Assembly: GCA_022565025.1 (NCBI GenBank)
Contig: JADFKH010000002.1
Location: 7,501 to 43,619 of the forward strand
DNA length: 36,119 nucleotides
DNA from: Pseudomonadota bacterium
GTDB taxonomy: Bacteria; Pseudomonadota; Gammaproteobacteria; Xanthomonadales; SZUA-36
Direction of reading: 5' to 3'
The translations under genes and the position numbers were made by a program. Below the pieces are notes generated by a model. It was not told where the DNA came from. It ran no database searches and saw only the letters and a program-made list of their open reading frames with translations. Shown piece by piece: positions 1 through 12,162 of the stretch; position 1 is the first letter of the stretch, and each line of letters opens with the position of its first letter.

Positions 1-109
1 TTCTCGATGTGGGCGTCCAACACAAGTTACCTGATATATTGCAACCGGCCATAGCAAAGCTGGCTTTTGGTCTCGCGATCCGCTGAGTGCGGAGTGTGAT
101 TACGCAGAG

Positions 110-209
110 ATTTTTTCGCGAATCAAGGCGCGCGAAGTGAAGAAGGAGGGAGTGTACGCAAGTACATGACCGACCGATGAATGAGTGCAACGCAGAGTCG
201 AGGAAAAAG
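110..209 (+). repeat. rRNA spacer repeat, copy A (REP-like)
   Basis: attttttcgcgaatcaaggcg...tgtacGCAAgtaca...caacgcagagtcgaggaaaaag; imperfect copy at 776-877 with the same end blocks and a central hairpin. Confidence 0.7.
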
Positions 210-222
210 ATCAAGTAAGCAC

Positions 223-299
<77 letters not shown>

Positions 300-304
300 A
301 ATTC

Positions 305-380
305 GGGGCCATAGCTCAGCTGGGAGAGCGCCTGCCTTGCACGCAGGAGGTCGGCGGTTCGATCCCGCCTGGCTCCACCA
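305..380 (+). tRNA. alaT: tRNA-Ala (TGC)
   Basis: GGGGCCATAGCTCAGCTGGGAGAGCGCCTGCCTTGCACGCAGGAGGTCGGCGGTTCGATCCCGCCTGGCTCCACCA; anticodon TGC. Confidence 0.98.
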
Positions 381-510
381 TGTGGTTTCAGGTTTGTAGG
401 TTTAATAAGGTTGCAATTACAAAGAATTGATCGTCATGTCTGTTATTCCGGCACGCGAAACGCAAAACCGGAGACATGATCAATAAAGTATCCCGGAACA
501 TTGGGGTGCT

Positions 511-523
511 TGTTCTTTAACAA
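511..523 (+). promoter_or_regulatory. boxA-like antitermination element of the 23S leader
   Basis: TGTTCTTTAACAA resembles the rrn boxA core (TGCTCTTTAACAA) in the expected spacer position. Confidence 0.7.
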
Positions 524-775
524 TATGGGAGTTCTGTCAAGAGCGTTTTGGGTTCAGGACGATTCTGAGGGTGTTTGTGATGAGCACGCGATTTTTCGAA
601 ATGGACACAGAACTGTGTCAGCAAAGCAGATATGAATCGTCGTGTTCAAATCTGTTGGTGTTAGTCCAGGTGGAGCTTAGCCGCTTCCACCAAAGGTTTA
701 ACTCCAAACCTCCAAGCCTTTCTATAATCACGCTTATACAACGTGGCTATGGTAAATCTTGGGTCTGGCGAAGGA

Positions 776-877
776 ATTTTTTCACGAATCAAGGCGGATG
801 ACGAGCGAGTCGACGGGAGCATGGCAAAGCCATGTGACCAAGCGAGCGAGTTATCCAACGCCGAGTCGGGGAAAAAG
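776..877 (+). repeat. rRNA spacer repeat, copy B (REP-like)
   Basis: attttttcacgaatcaaggcg...CATGGCaaaGCCATG...caacgccgagtcggggaaaaag, paralogous to 110-209. Confidence 0.7.
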
Positions 878-902
878 GCCGAGCCAGAGGGTTTTGGGTT
901 AT

Positions 903-3810
<2,908 letters not shown>

Positions 3811-3896
3811 ATAACACCAAAACCCTTTTTGGCTGCTCCATTGGTCAAGAAGATCTTTGTAAGACACAGCTTATTGACAGAATTCCCAGTTGCGGC

Positions 3897-3969
3897 AAAA
3901 AGGGGTCGGATTCAATTATCTTGGATGGAATTGGTCCATGTAGAGGATAATTGGATCCGACCCCTTTTT
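3897..3969. repeat. 73-bp long inverted repeat between 23S and 5S
   Basis: aaaaaggggtcggattcaattatc (3897-3920) pairs with gataattggatccgaccccttttt (3946-3969), 24-nt arms with a single T/G pair; inner hairpin ATGGA-attgg-TCCAT. Confidence 0.95.
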
Positions 3970-3981
3970 AGCCAACAGTTT

Positions 3982-4097
3982 GCCTGGCGGCAATAGAGCA
4001 TTGGAACCACCTGATTCCATACCGAACTCAGCAGTGAAACGATGCATCGCCGATGGTAGTGCGGGAGTTCCCGTGCGAGAGTAGGTCACTGCCAGGC
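3982..4097 (+). rRNA. rrf: 5S ribosomal RNA
   Basis: gcctggcggcaatagagcattggaaccacctgattccataccgaactcag...gagagtaggtcactgccaggc; complementary ends. Confidence 0.97.
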
Positions 4098-4105
4098 GCC
4101 AAATA

Positions 4106-4140
4106 AAAAGCCTCACCCTTTTGGGTGGGGCTTTTTTTTT
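4106..4140 (+). terminator. Rho-independent rrn terminator
   Basis: aaaaagcctcacccTTTTgggtggggcttttttttt: GC stem plus long T tract just after 5S. Confidence 0.95.
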
Positions 4141-4318
4141 AAAATCGCTGCTTCGTCCCCATCAATGGCCAAACGGTCACATCTTACGGCCAGCATGCAC
4201 TCCATCAAGGCCAACCCCTTGACTGGGACCGTAGTCCTATTCTAGGCTATCGGCATAACGATGGGCCACTGGGTCCATTGGGTGGTTTAAACATAAAAAT
4301 ATTGCCTTGGGGAATGTC

Positions 4319-6700
4319 ATGACAAAACAGACGTTATTTAGTTCAGCTTCGCTAACAGCACATCTAAAAAAAGTTTTACTGGGTACGGTTGCTCTTGCGG
4401 TAATTGCTGCGGTTTCCGCGCCTGTGCTGGCACAGGATTCTGTGCTGCTGGAAGAAGTCATCGTAACGGCCCAGAAACGCGAGCAGAGCGTCCAGGACGT
4501 GGGCATTGCGATAACAGCCATTACCGGTGAACAAATGCGGGCGCTTGGTTATACCAATGCTCAGGAAGTTACCGCGCTGGCGCCAGGCGTCAGCACGTTG
4601 CAACCGAACGGTGAAGCAAACTATTCAATCGGCATTCGCGGCGTCGCCAACAACGACTTCACGACCAACGTGGAAAGCCCCATCGCCATCTATGTGGATG
4701 AGGTTTACATCAGCCAGATGTCAGGCGCCGGGTTCCTGCTGTTCGATATGGAGCGCGTCGAGATTTTGCGCGGACCGCAGGGCACGCTGTTTGGCCGCAA
4801 CGCCACCGGCGGGCTGGTTCAGTATATTACGGTCAAGCCGTCCAACGAGTTGAGCGGCTATGGCAGCGTCACCTATGGCCGCTTCAACCGGGTCAAGGCG
4901 CAGGGTGCATTTAACCTGCCCTTATCCGACACTGTATCTGCAAGACTGTCAATAGCTACCCATCAGGGTGACGGGTACGTCACCAATCGGCTGAAGCCGG
5001 GCTCGGAATTGAATAATGCCAACGAACTTGCGATCCGGGCTCAGGTTTTGTTCAACCCATCCGACAGCACGAGTATTTTGCTGAATGCCCGGCATGGCTC
5101 GCAGGACATCCGCACCGGATTCTTTGAATTTGCCTCGGCCGTGTTCCCGGACGGGGAATATACACCCGGCCTGACGGTTCCCGAGTTGGATCACTATGAA
5201 GATACGGATGGCGACATCTACGCCGGTGATTATGATTTCGAAGGTCACAACGATCTGGAAACAGAGGGTCTGACCGCGACCATCAACTGGAGTAACGATT
5301 CGATCAAGCTGACCAGTATTACGGACTACCAGACGGTCATACGCGACTATATCGAGGATTCGGATGCGACCCCGGTCGATTATTTCGACTTTTTCCTGAC
5401 CACCGACGCAGAACAGTTCTCACAAGAATTGCGGCTCTCAGGCGAAACGGACAAGCTTAAGTGGGTTACGGGTGTCTATTACCTTGACCTGGACATCCAG
5501 GATTCCAACGGCGGCATCATGAGGCGCCTGTTTGAGGAACTGTTTGGACTGCCTGTCGAAGTTCTTGGCGTAAATGGCATGCGCAACCCCTATCGGACGC
5601 AGACCGAAAGCTGGTCTTTGTTCGGGCAGGGCGAATATGCGGTCAGCGAGCAATTATCGGTAATAGCCGGTTTCCGCTGGATCAATGAAGACAAGATCCA
5701 CGAGTACAGCAACTTCGTGTCGTGGTTCCCGGACACGACCATCAGCGGCCAGGACCCTAATATAGTGGATATAGTCGTCGATGAGGCTTCAGGCGGACTT
5801 GATCCGTACTTTGGCACCCGCGACGACAGCGAATGGTCAGCGCGATTGCAGGTCGACTATCGCCCCAACGATGACACGCTGCTCTACGCGAGTTGGAATC
5901 GTGGGGTGAAATCCGGCGGCTTCAATGCCCCATTACTGCCGTCGTTCCTGTCGGACGATGGCATCAAAATTCTGCCGGATGGCACACTGGAGCCCTTCTC
6001 GTTCATGAATTATGAGCCCGAGCGTCTGGACGCATATGAAGCAGGCTTCAAGGCCGATCTGTCGGCAGGCCGTCTGCGGGTCAACGGTGCTGCCTATTAC
6101 TATGATTACAAGCAGTGCCAGGTGTTCTCAATCATCCAGTTGGATACGTTCACCCTCAACGGTGATTGCGAGAGCAAGGGCTTTGAGCTTGAAGTATTGG
6201 CTGCACCGGCCGCTGGTCTCGACCTGATGTTCGGCGTCGGTTACGTTGATGCCGAGGCCACGGATATTCCGGGTATCACGCTGGATGTTATTGATCCGCT
6301 GGGCTTAAGCCTGGCATTACGTCCGGGCGATTCGGTACCCCCGGTGCAGAGCCCCAAGTGGAACCTCAGTGGCTTGATCCGGTATGAATTCCCGGTCGGT
6401 AACGGCAATGTCGCCCTGCAAGGAGACTTTCAGTATCGCTCGGAACATTTCTTCACACTGCTCGGCACCACCGCATCGACCGAAAATGGCTACACGGTCT
6501 TTAACGCCTCGGTCGCCTGGTTCCCGGAAAGCGATAACTGGAGCCTGCGCTTCTCTGTGCATAACCTGACCGGCGAGGAGTATCTGGTGCAGACGTTTGA
6601 TCTCTCGGGCAGCGTTTCAAATGGTGGTTTCTTTGGTCTGGTCGAGCAGTATTATGGTCGTCCAAGGACTTGGGGCATCAACGCCAGTTATTACTTTTAG
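4319..6700 (+). CDS. TonB-dependent receptor
   Basis: Signal peptide, EEVIVTAQKREQSVQDV TonB-box/plug start, VEILRGPQGTLFGRNATGGLVQYIT plug motif, barrel ending INASYYF; ORF opens at 4307, MTKQ start preferred. Confidence 0.95.
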   Translation: MTKQTLFSSASLTAHLKKVLLGTVALAVIAAVSAPVLAQDSVLLEEVIVTAQKREQSVQDVGIAITAITGEQMRALGYTNAQEVTALAPGVSTLQPNGEANYSIGIRGVANNDFTTNVESPIAIYVDEVYISQMSGAGFLLFDMERVEILRGPQGTLFGRNATGGLVQYITVKPSNELSGYGSVTYGRFNRVKAQGAFNLPLSDTVSARLSIATHQGDGYVTNRLKPGSELNNANELAIRAQVLFNPSDSTSILLNARHGSQDIRTGFFEFASAVFPDGEYTPGLTVPELDHYEDTDGDIYAGDYDFEGHNDLETEGLTATINWSNDSIKLTSITDYQTVIRDYIEDSDATPVDYFDFFLTTDAEQFSQELRLSGETDKLKWVTGVYYLDLDIQDSNGGIMRRLFEELFGLPVEVLGVNGMRNPYRTQTESWSLFGQGEYAVSEQLSVIAGFRWINEDKIHEYSNFVSWFPDTTISGQDPNIVDIVVDEASGGLDPYFGTRDDSEWSARLQVDYRPNDDTLLYASWNRGVKSGGFNAPLLPSFLSDDGIKILPDGTLEPFSFMNYEPERLDAYEAGFKADLSAGRLRVNGAAYYYDYKQCQVFSIIQLDTFTLNGDCESKGFELEVLAAPAAGLDLMFGVGYVDAEATDIPGITLDVIDPLGLSLALRPGDSVPPVQSPKWNLSGLIRYEFPVGNGNVALQGDFQYRSEHFFTLLGTTASTENGYTVFNASVAWFPESDNWSLRFSVHNLTGEEYLVQTFDLSGSVSNGGFFGLVEQYYGRPRTWGINASYYF

Positions 6701-6728
6701 GTGCCGGCAGACGATATCCTGGACGATA

Positions 6729-6752
6729 CCCCCTGTGCTGATGCGCAGGGGG
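6729..6752 (+). terminator. Terminator-like hairpin downstream of the TonB-dependent receptor
   Basis: CCCCCTGTGC-TGAT-GCGCAGGGGG, 10-bp stem with one wobble, 28 nt after the stop; no T tract. Confidence 0.4.
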
Positions 6753-6798
6753 CAGCCATTAGACATTGCTAAAGACATAAGTGATAGGCCCAAGGAAA

Positions 6799-6984
6799 CT
6801 AAAGATCGGCGTTCGCTTTTTCAATAGCGTCTTCAAGTAACTTGATATCGCCCAATTGGTTCGCCAATACAAAACATAATTTACTCAAAAACAGCGTTTC
6901 CTTTTCGCACCCTGCCTTATTGATGGCAACAGCCAGTATTTCCAGGGCCTGTTCCAGGTTTTCTTGTGAAAATTGCTTACTCAC
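6799..6984 (-). CDS. DUF2783-like small protein
   Basis: GTG start overlapping the FAD monooxygenase stop by 8 nt; MSKQFSQENLEQALEILAVAINKAG...LSKLCFVLANQLGDIKLLEDAIEKANADL; family often adjacent to FAD hydroxylases. Confidence 0.6.
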   Translation of the reverse strand: MSKQFSQENLEQALEILAVAINKAGCEKETLFLSKLCFVLANQLGDIKLLEDAIEKANADL

Positions 6985-8674
6985 TTGAGCCTCCGCGCAG
7001 TATCTGCGTAAAAGCCTGCTTGACTTCGTCAATATTAATATTTTTCCATCGTGCGCTGATGTGCCGGTCCGGCCTGACCAAATAAAAACTGCTGTCCTTG
7101 GCGTCATAGGCGGAAAAAAGTTCGCCATCCTTATCATGGAGAACGGCTATGTTCTCCAGGGAAAAAGAGACCCGCGCAATGATGATCAAGGTAAATTGTT
7201 CCTCACCCACATTAAGCTCGCCCGGTAACTCAGTTATCAGCGGACCAATAGCGTTCGACTCGGCAAAATACAAGCCGCTAAAGCCGATTCCCAAATAATC
7301 CAATAAACAGCCTCGGTCGCCGATAACATGATTAATAATTGGGGCCCCGGTACCAGGACCGCTATCAAATTCAACATCCCTGTTGCGGTAACTGGTCAGG
7401 GGACTTTCAATGTAGGTATAGGGTTGTGATTGTCTGGGATTAATCAGCGGACGTGGGAATTCATTGCTGATCGCCAATGACAATACCGCGTCCCGCATCA
7501 GGCGATGACCCCGTGTCGGCGGCGTCATAAATTTGGTGCTTTTGCTGGCATTTTCAAAAACATCCAGGGTTGCGCCACGTCGCTCTGGACTATAGCTGTC
7601 GAGCAAATGCTCATCTGCCCAGGCATGAATGACATAGGCCAGTTTCCAGCCCGCATTCATGGCATCGGCCAGGCCCGAGTTAAGCCCACGCACACCAAAA
7701 ATCGGTACCAGGTGCGCCGCATCACCCATGAACAGGATTCTTCCTTGACGATAATCCTCCAGCGCCAGCGAATAGGCTTTGTATAAACTCCACCATTCCA
7801 GTTGCCACGATCCGGTCTCACCGATCATAACCAGAATGGAGTTGATACGCCGGCGAATATTGTCTTCTTTCAACTCCTTTTCCGCATCGATATCTTCGCC
7901 TATCTGGTAATCAATACGCCATATATTGTCCGGTTGTTTATGGATCAAAATGGTCAGACCCGGATTGGATGTGGGATCAAAAAACGCCCGTCGCTCGGTG
8001 GGATAATCCGATTCCATCTGGATGTCGGCAATGACATAACGTCCTTCATAGGCATCGCCTTTTAAGGGTAGACCCAACTTGTGTCTCATTACGCTACGCG
8101 CACCATCGGCCGCCAGGACATAGTCACTGTTGATCGTATAACTACCCTCAGGCGTTTCGACACCAAGACTCACCCCAGCATCATCCTGACTTACATCAAT
8201 GACTTTGCTGTGCCAACGCAATTCAATCAAGTCATTGGCACCGGCCTTATCGATCAGGTATTGCTCAATGTACTGTTGTTGCAGGTTGTACATTGGGTAA
8301 TAACGTTCTGCTGTGGAATGAGGCATCTGCAGGCGATAAACCAGTTGGTCATGGTAGTAGGAACTACCCTGTGTCCAGGGCAAGGCCTTGTCTTCAAACC
8401 TTTGTGCCAAACCAAGTTGATGCAGGCATTCCATAGAGTGTCTGGCGATACAGATAGCACGGCTGCCTTCATTGATCGTGTCTTTATCATCAAGCACCAC
8501 TGAGCTGACTCCATGACGGGCCAGCTCCAGCGCAGCGGTCACACCGATGGGGCCTGCACCGACTATGACGACGGGATATTGCTGCGACTTCCGGTCCAGT
8601 TCCGGTGCTCTGGTAAAAGGAAATTGCGGATAGTTAAAATACAGGGAAGAAGTGCGATTTTTTGGCCTGGCCAT
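6977..8674 (-). CDS. FAD-dependent aromatic hydroxylase-type monooxygenase (group A, MhpA/PheA-like)
   Basis: VVIVGAGPIGVTAALELARHG (GxGxxG), YVLAADGARSVMR (DG motif), GRILFMGDAAHLVPIFGVRGLNSGLADAMNAGWKL (GD motif); ORF opens at 8698. Confidence 0.9.
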   Translation of the reverse strand: MARPKNRTSSLYFNYPQFPFTRAPELDRKSQQYPVVIVGAGPIGVTAALELARHGVSSVVLDDKDTINEGSRAICIARHSMECLHQLGLAQRFEDKALPWTQGSSYYHDQLVYRLQMPHSTAERYYPMYNLQQQYIEQYLIDKAGANDLIELRWHSKVIDVSQDDAGVSLGVETPEGSYTINSDYVLAADGARSVMRHKLGLPLKGDAYEGRYVIADIQMESDYPTERRAFFDPTSNPGLTILIHKQPDNIWRIDYQIGEDIDAEKELKEDNIRRRINSILVMIGETGSWQLEWWSLYKAYSLALEDYRQGRILFMGDAAHLVPIFGVRGLNSGLADAMNAGWKLAYVIHAWADEHLLDSYSPERRGATLDVFENASKSTKFMTPPTRGHRLMRDAVLSLAISNEFPRPLINPRQSQPYTYIESPLTSYRNRDVEFDSGPGTGAPIINHVIGDRGCLLDYLGIGFSGLYFAESNAIGPLITELPGELNVGEEQFTLIIIARVSFSLENIAVLHDKDGELFSAYDAKDSSFYLVRPDRHISARWKNINIDEVKQAFTQILRGGSSE

Positions 8675-8710
8675 TTCGATGGTTCCCTCTTCGAGCAAAC
8701 ACGCGCCTAC

Positions 8711-9994
8711 CTACTGTGATTTGCTCAGCGCCTGATCCAGATCCCAGAGGATATCGTCGAGGGTTTCCAGGCCCACTGAAATACGGACCATGTCTGGTGT
8801 CACACCAGCGGTGATTTGCTGTTCCTCGGATAGCTGTCTGTGGGTTGTTGAGGCAGGGTGAATAATGAGGGTTTTGGCATCGCCTACATTTGCCAGGTGG
8901 CTGAGGAATTCGGCATTTTCGATGAATTTTGCACCGGCATCAAAGCCTCCCTTAACCCCGAAGGTGAGTATAGAACCTGCGCCCTTGGGCAGGTATTTCT
9001 TCACCAGTGGCTGATAGGCACTGTCTTCCAGGCCGGCATAGTTCACCCACGACACGGCCGCATGCTGCTGCAGAAATTTGGCAACGCCAACGGCATTGTC
9101 ACAATGACGTTCCATGCGTATCGGCAGGGTTTCCAGGCCCTGAAGCAGCATAAAGGCATTGAATGGACTCATCGCAGGCCCGAGGGTGCGCAGGGTCTCG
9201 CAGCGCGCTTTCATGGTAAATCCGAAATCACCGAAGGTTTCATAGAAACGGATGCCGTGATAACCCGTCGACGGTTCGGTCATGCCTGGGAAATTACCAT
9301 TGGCCCAGTCGAACTTACCGGATTCAACGATTACACCCCCCATCGAGGTTCCATGTCCGCCAATAAATTTGGTCGCCGAATGGACGATAATGTCAGCGCC
9401 ATGATCCATCGGCCGGCACAAATAGGGCGTTGCAAACGTGCTGTCGATCACCAGTGGAATACCGGCATCCCTGGCTATCGCGCTGATGGCTTCGATATCC
9501 GCCACATTGTTCAATGGATTGCCAATGGTCTCGACGAACAACGCTTTGGTTTTTTTAGTGATGGCCTGGCGAAAATTCTCGGGGTCATCAGAATCGATAA
9601 ATTTGGTATCGATGCCGAACTTTCGAAACGTGACATCAAACTGTGAATAGGTGCCGCCGTAAAGTGTACTGGCCGATACCAGTTCATCGCCCTGTTCCAT
9701 CAGGGTAAGCAGGGCTACGGTCTGTGCCGCCATTCCCGAACTCACCGCAAGTGCCGCCCGGCCATTTTCCAGTGCGGCCATACGTTCTTCGAGGACTGCG
9801 GTTGTCGGGTTGGTTAAGCGAGTGTAGATATTGCCGAAAGTTTGCAGGTTGAACAGGCTGGCGGCATGATCGGTACTGTCAAAAACATAGGATGTTGTTT
9901 GATAGATGGGTACGGCTCGAGAACCGGTCGCGGAGTCGGGGATTTGTCCTGCATGCAGGCACAGTGTTTCGATTCCAAATTCTCTATCGGCCAT
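8711..9994 (-). CDS. metY: O-acetylhomoserine aminocarboxypropyltransferase / sulfhydrylase (MetY family)
   Basis: ETLCLHAGQIPDSATGSRAVPIYQTTSYVF...YTRLTNPTTAVLEERMAALE...VHSATKFIGGHGTSMGGVIVE PLP-lysine motif. Confidence 0.95.
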   Translation of the reverse strand: MADREFGIETLCLHAGQIPDSATGSRAVPIYQTTSYVFDSTDHAASLFNLQTFGNIYTRLTNPTTAVLEERMAALENGRAALAVSSGMAAQTVALLTLMEQGDELVSASTLYGGTYSQFDVTFRKFGIDTKFIDSDDPENFRQAITKKTKALFVETIGNPLNNVADIEAISAIARDAGIPLVIDSTFATPYLCRPMDHGADIIVHSATKFIGGHGTSMGGVIVESGKFDWANGNFPGMTEPSTGYHGIRFYETFGDFGFTMKARCETLRTLGPAMSPFNAFMLLQGLETLPIRMERHCDNAVGVAKFLQQHAAVSWVNYAGLEDSAYQPLVKKYLPKGAGSILTFGVKGGFDAGAKFIENAEFLSHLANVGDAKTLIIHPASTTHRQLSEEQQITAGVTPDMVRISVGLETLDDILWDLDQALSKSQ

Positions 9995-10030
9995 GATGGT
10001 ATTCTCGATTTAAATCAACCGGCAATGAGC

Positions 10031-10501
10031 CTAAAAATTCACAAACGACGGGCGTTTTGCCGAGATAATTCTGGTGTTTACACCAATGGTATTGAGTCCA
10101 CCGAAAATCCGCGCGTATTCGATTTTCATGCATCGGTCCATGACCACTTCGAGTCCGGCATCGCTTGCTTTTTGTGCGGCCTCCTGGTTAATAATTCCGA
10201 GTTGCATCCACACCACTTTTGCGCCAATGGCTATGGCAGCGTCGACAAATGGTGGCACTCGCTCAGCTTTTTGGAAGAGGTCGACAATATCGACTGGCGT
10301 TGGGATCGATTGCAAATCCGGATAACATTCTTGTCCGAGTATTTCCGCATACTTTGGATTTACCGGAATAACTTCGAAACCACGTTCCAACAGGTACTTG
10401 GCGGCGAAAAAACTCGGTCTCGACCAGTGGGCAGACAATCCAACCATTGCCACGCGTTGATGGGTATTGAGTATTCGACGTAGTGTCGTTATATCGGTCA
10501 C
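10031..10501 (-). CDS. CoA-binding domain protein (YccU-like)
   Basis: VAMVGLSAHWSRPSFFAAKYLLERGFEVIPVNPKYAEILGQECYPDLQSIPTPVDIVDLF; stop/start overlap (ATGA) with the upstream ligase. Confidence 0.9.
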   Translation of the reverse strand: MTDITTLRRILNTHQRVAMVGLSAHWSRPSFFAAKYLLERGFEVIPVNPKYAEILGQECYPDLQSIPTPVDIVDLFQKAERVPPFVDAAIAIGAKVVWMQLGIINQEAAQKASDAGLEVVMDRCMKIEYARIFGGLNTIGVNTRIISAKRPSFVNF

Positions 10502-12135
10502 GCTGAAACTGCCGCTGCTTGTTGGCGCAAAATAAATTTCTGTATCTTGCCGGTTGAGGTTTTCGGCAAAGGTCCGAAGATGACGGTTTTCGGTGCTTTG
10601 AAATGCGCCATATTATCGCGGCAATAATCGATGATTTCCTGCTCGCTGACATCAATCACTTTATCTTTCAGGGTAACAAATGCACAGGGTGTCTCACCCC
10701 ATTTTTTATCGGGCTGTGCAACGACAGCTGCCTCAAGAATCGCCGGGTGGCGGTAGAGTGTTTTTTCAATCTCAATGCTCGAGATATTTTCCCCACCGGA
10801 AATAATGATATCTTTGGAGCGATCTCGGATCTCGATATAGCCATCTTCATGGCATACTCCGAGGTCGCCGCTGTGAAACCAGCCGCCCTCGAATGCATTG
10901 CGGGTTGCCTCGGCGTTTTTCAGATAACCCTTCATGACGATATTGCCCTTGAACATGATCTCGCCAACCGTTTCTCCATCGTGGGGTACGGGTTCCAGTG
11001 TTTTGGGATCGGCAACAATGAGTTTTTCCAGCATCGGATAGCGTACACCCTGACGAGCCTTTAACTCAGCCTGCTCTGTGCTGGGTAAGTCATTCCACTC
11101 TTCGTGCCAGGAACAAACCACGGCCGGGCCATAAACCTCGGTTAATCCATAGGCGTGAGTGACCTTAAAATTCAATTTTTCCATCGCCTCCAGAACCGCT
11201 GGTGGAGGCGCCGAGGCGGCGGTCATCACATTCACCTGATGATCGATGCCTTGTTTTGTTTCGCCGTCAGCATTGGCGATCAAATTTAGCACGATCGGAG
11301 CGCCACACAGATGGGTGACTTTTTCCTTCCTCAGCAGATCAAAAATAGCGTCGGCTCGTACCTCTCGCAGGCACACATTGGTGCCGTTCAATGCCGCAAT
11401 GGTCCATGGAAAGCACCAGCCATTGCAATGAAATAGTGGCAGAGTCCATAAATACACCGGATGAGCATTCATATTCCAGGCCATGATGTGGGACACGGCG
11501 TTTAAATGCGCACCCCGATGATGGGTCACGACGCCCTTCGGATCACCGGTAGTGCCCGAGGTATAACTCAGTGAAATTGCCTGCCATTCATCTGCGGGTA
11601 ACTGCCAGTCGAAATTGGCATCACCTTCGAGCAGGAATGCCTCGTATTCAAGTTCGCCGATGAATTCACCACCACTGAATTCCGGGTCATCGACATCGAT
11701 TACCAGTGGCTTGGCTTCGAGTTGCGCCAGAGCCGCCTGAATGGTCTGCGAAAACTCCCGATCGGTCAGCAGAATTTTCGCCTCGCCATGTTTTAACATG
11801 AAGGCAATGGCATCGGCATCCAGGCGAATGTTGAGTGCGTTCAGTACGGCACCGGTCATCGGTACGCCAAAATGTGCTTCAACCATTGCAGGAACGTTTG
11901 GCAGCATGACAGCAACGGTGTCGCCTTCGGTTATCCCTCTGTTAACCAGCGCCGATGCCAAACGTTTGCAGCGGATGTAAGTTTGGGCCCAGCTTCTACG
12001 AATATCTCCATAGACAACGGCGGTTCGATCGGGATAAACAAAAGCTGCGCGTTCGATAAAAGTCAGAGGTGACAGTGGCGAGAAATTCGCTGGATTTTTA
12101 TCCAGGTCTTTTGTGTATGGCTTGTTCTGATTCAC
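10498..12135 (-). CDS. AMP-dependent acyl-CoA synthetase/ligase
   Basis: SLSYTSGTTGDPKGVVTHHRG P-loop, THAYGLTEVYGP, GWFHSGDLGVCHEDGYIEIRDRSKDIIISGGENISS, PKTSTGKIQKF. Confidence 0.93.
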   Translation of the reverse strand: MNQNKPYTKDLDKNPANFSPLSPLTFIERAAFVYPDRTAVVYGDIRRSWAQTYIRCKRLASALVNRGITEGDTVAVMLPNVPAMVEAHFGVPMTGAVLNALNIRLDADAIAFMLKHGEAKILLTDREFSQTIQAALAQLEAKPLVIDVDDPEFSGGEFIGELEYEAFLLEGDANFDWQLPADEWQAISLSYTSGTTGDPKGVVTHHRGAHLNAVSHIMAWNMNAHPVYLWTLPLFHCNGWCFPWTIAALNGTNVCLREVRADAIFDLLRKEKVTHLCGAPIVLNLIANADGETKQGIDHQVNVMTAASAPPPAVLEAMEKLNFKVTHAYGLTEVYGPAVVCSWHEEWNDLPSTEQAELKARQGVRYPMLEKLIVADPKTLEPVPHDGETVGEIMFKGNIVMKGYLKNAEATRNAFEGGWFHSGDLGVCHEDGYIEIRDRSKDIIISGGENISSIEIEKTLYRHPAILEAAVVAQPDKKWGETPCAFVTLKDKVIDVSEQEIIDYCRDNMAHFKAPKTVIFGPLPKTSTGKIQKFILRQQAAAVSA

Positions 12136-12162
12136 GATTCTATTCTCGACCGCCGCCAGGCT

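Noticed and set aside
8081-8503. 140-aa plus-strand ORF opposite the FAD monooxygenase
   Set aside because: Shadow ORF; the minus strand carries all motifs of a flavin hydroxylase.
8858-9646. 262-aa plus-strand ORF opposite metY
   Set aside because: Antisense shadow of a strongly supported metY CDS; translation is not family-like.
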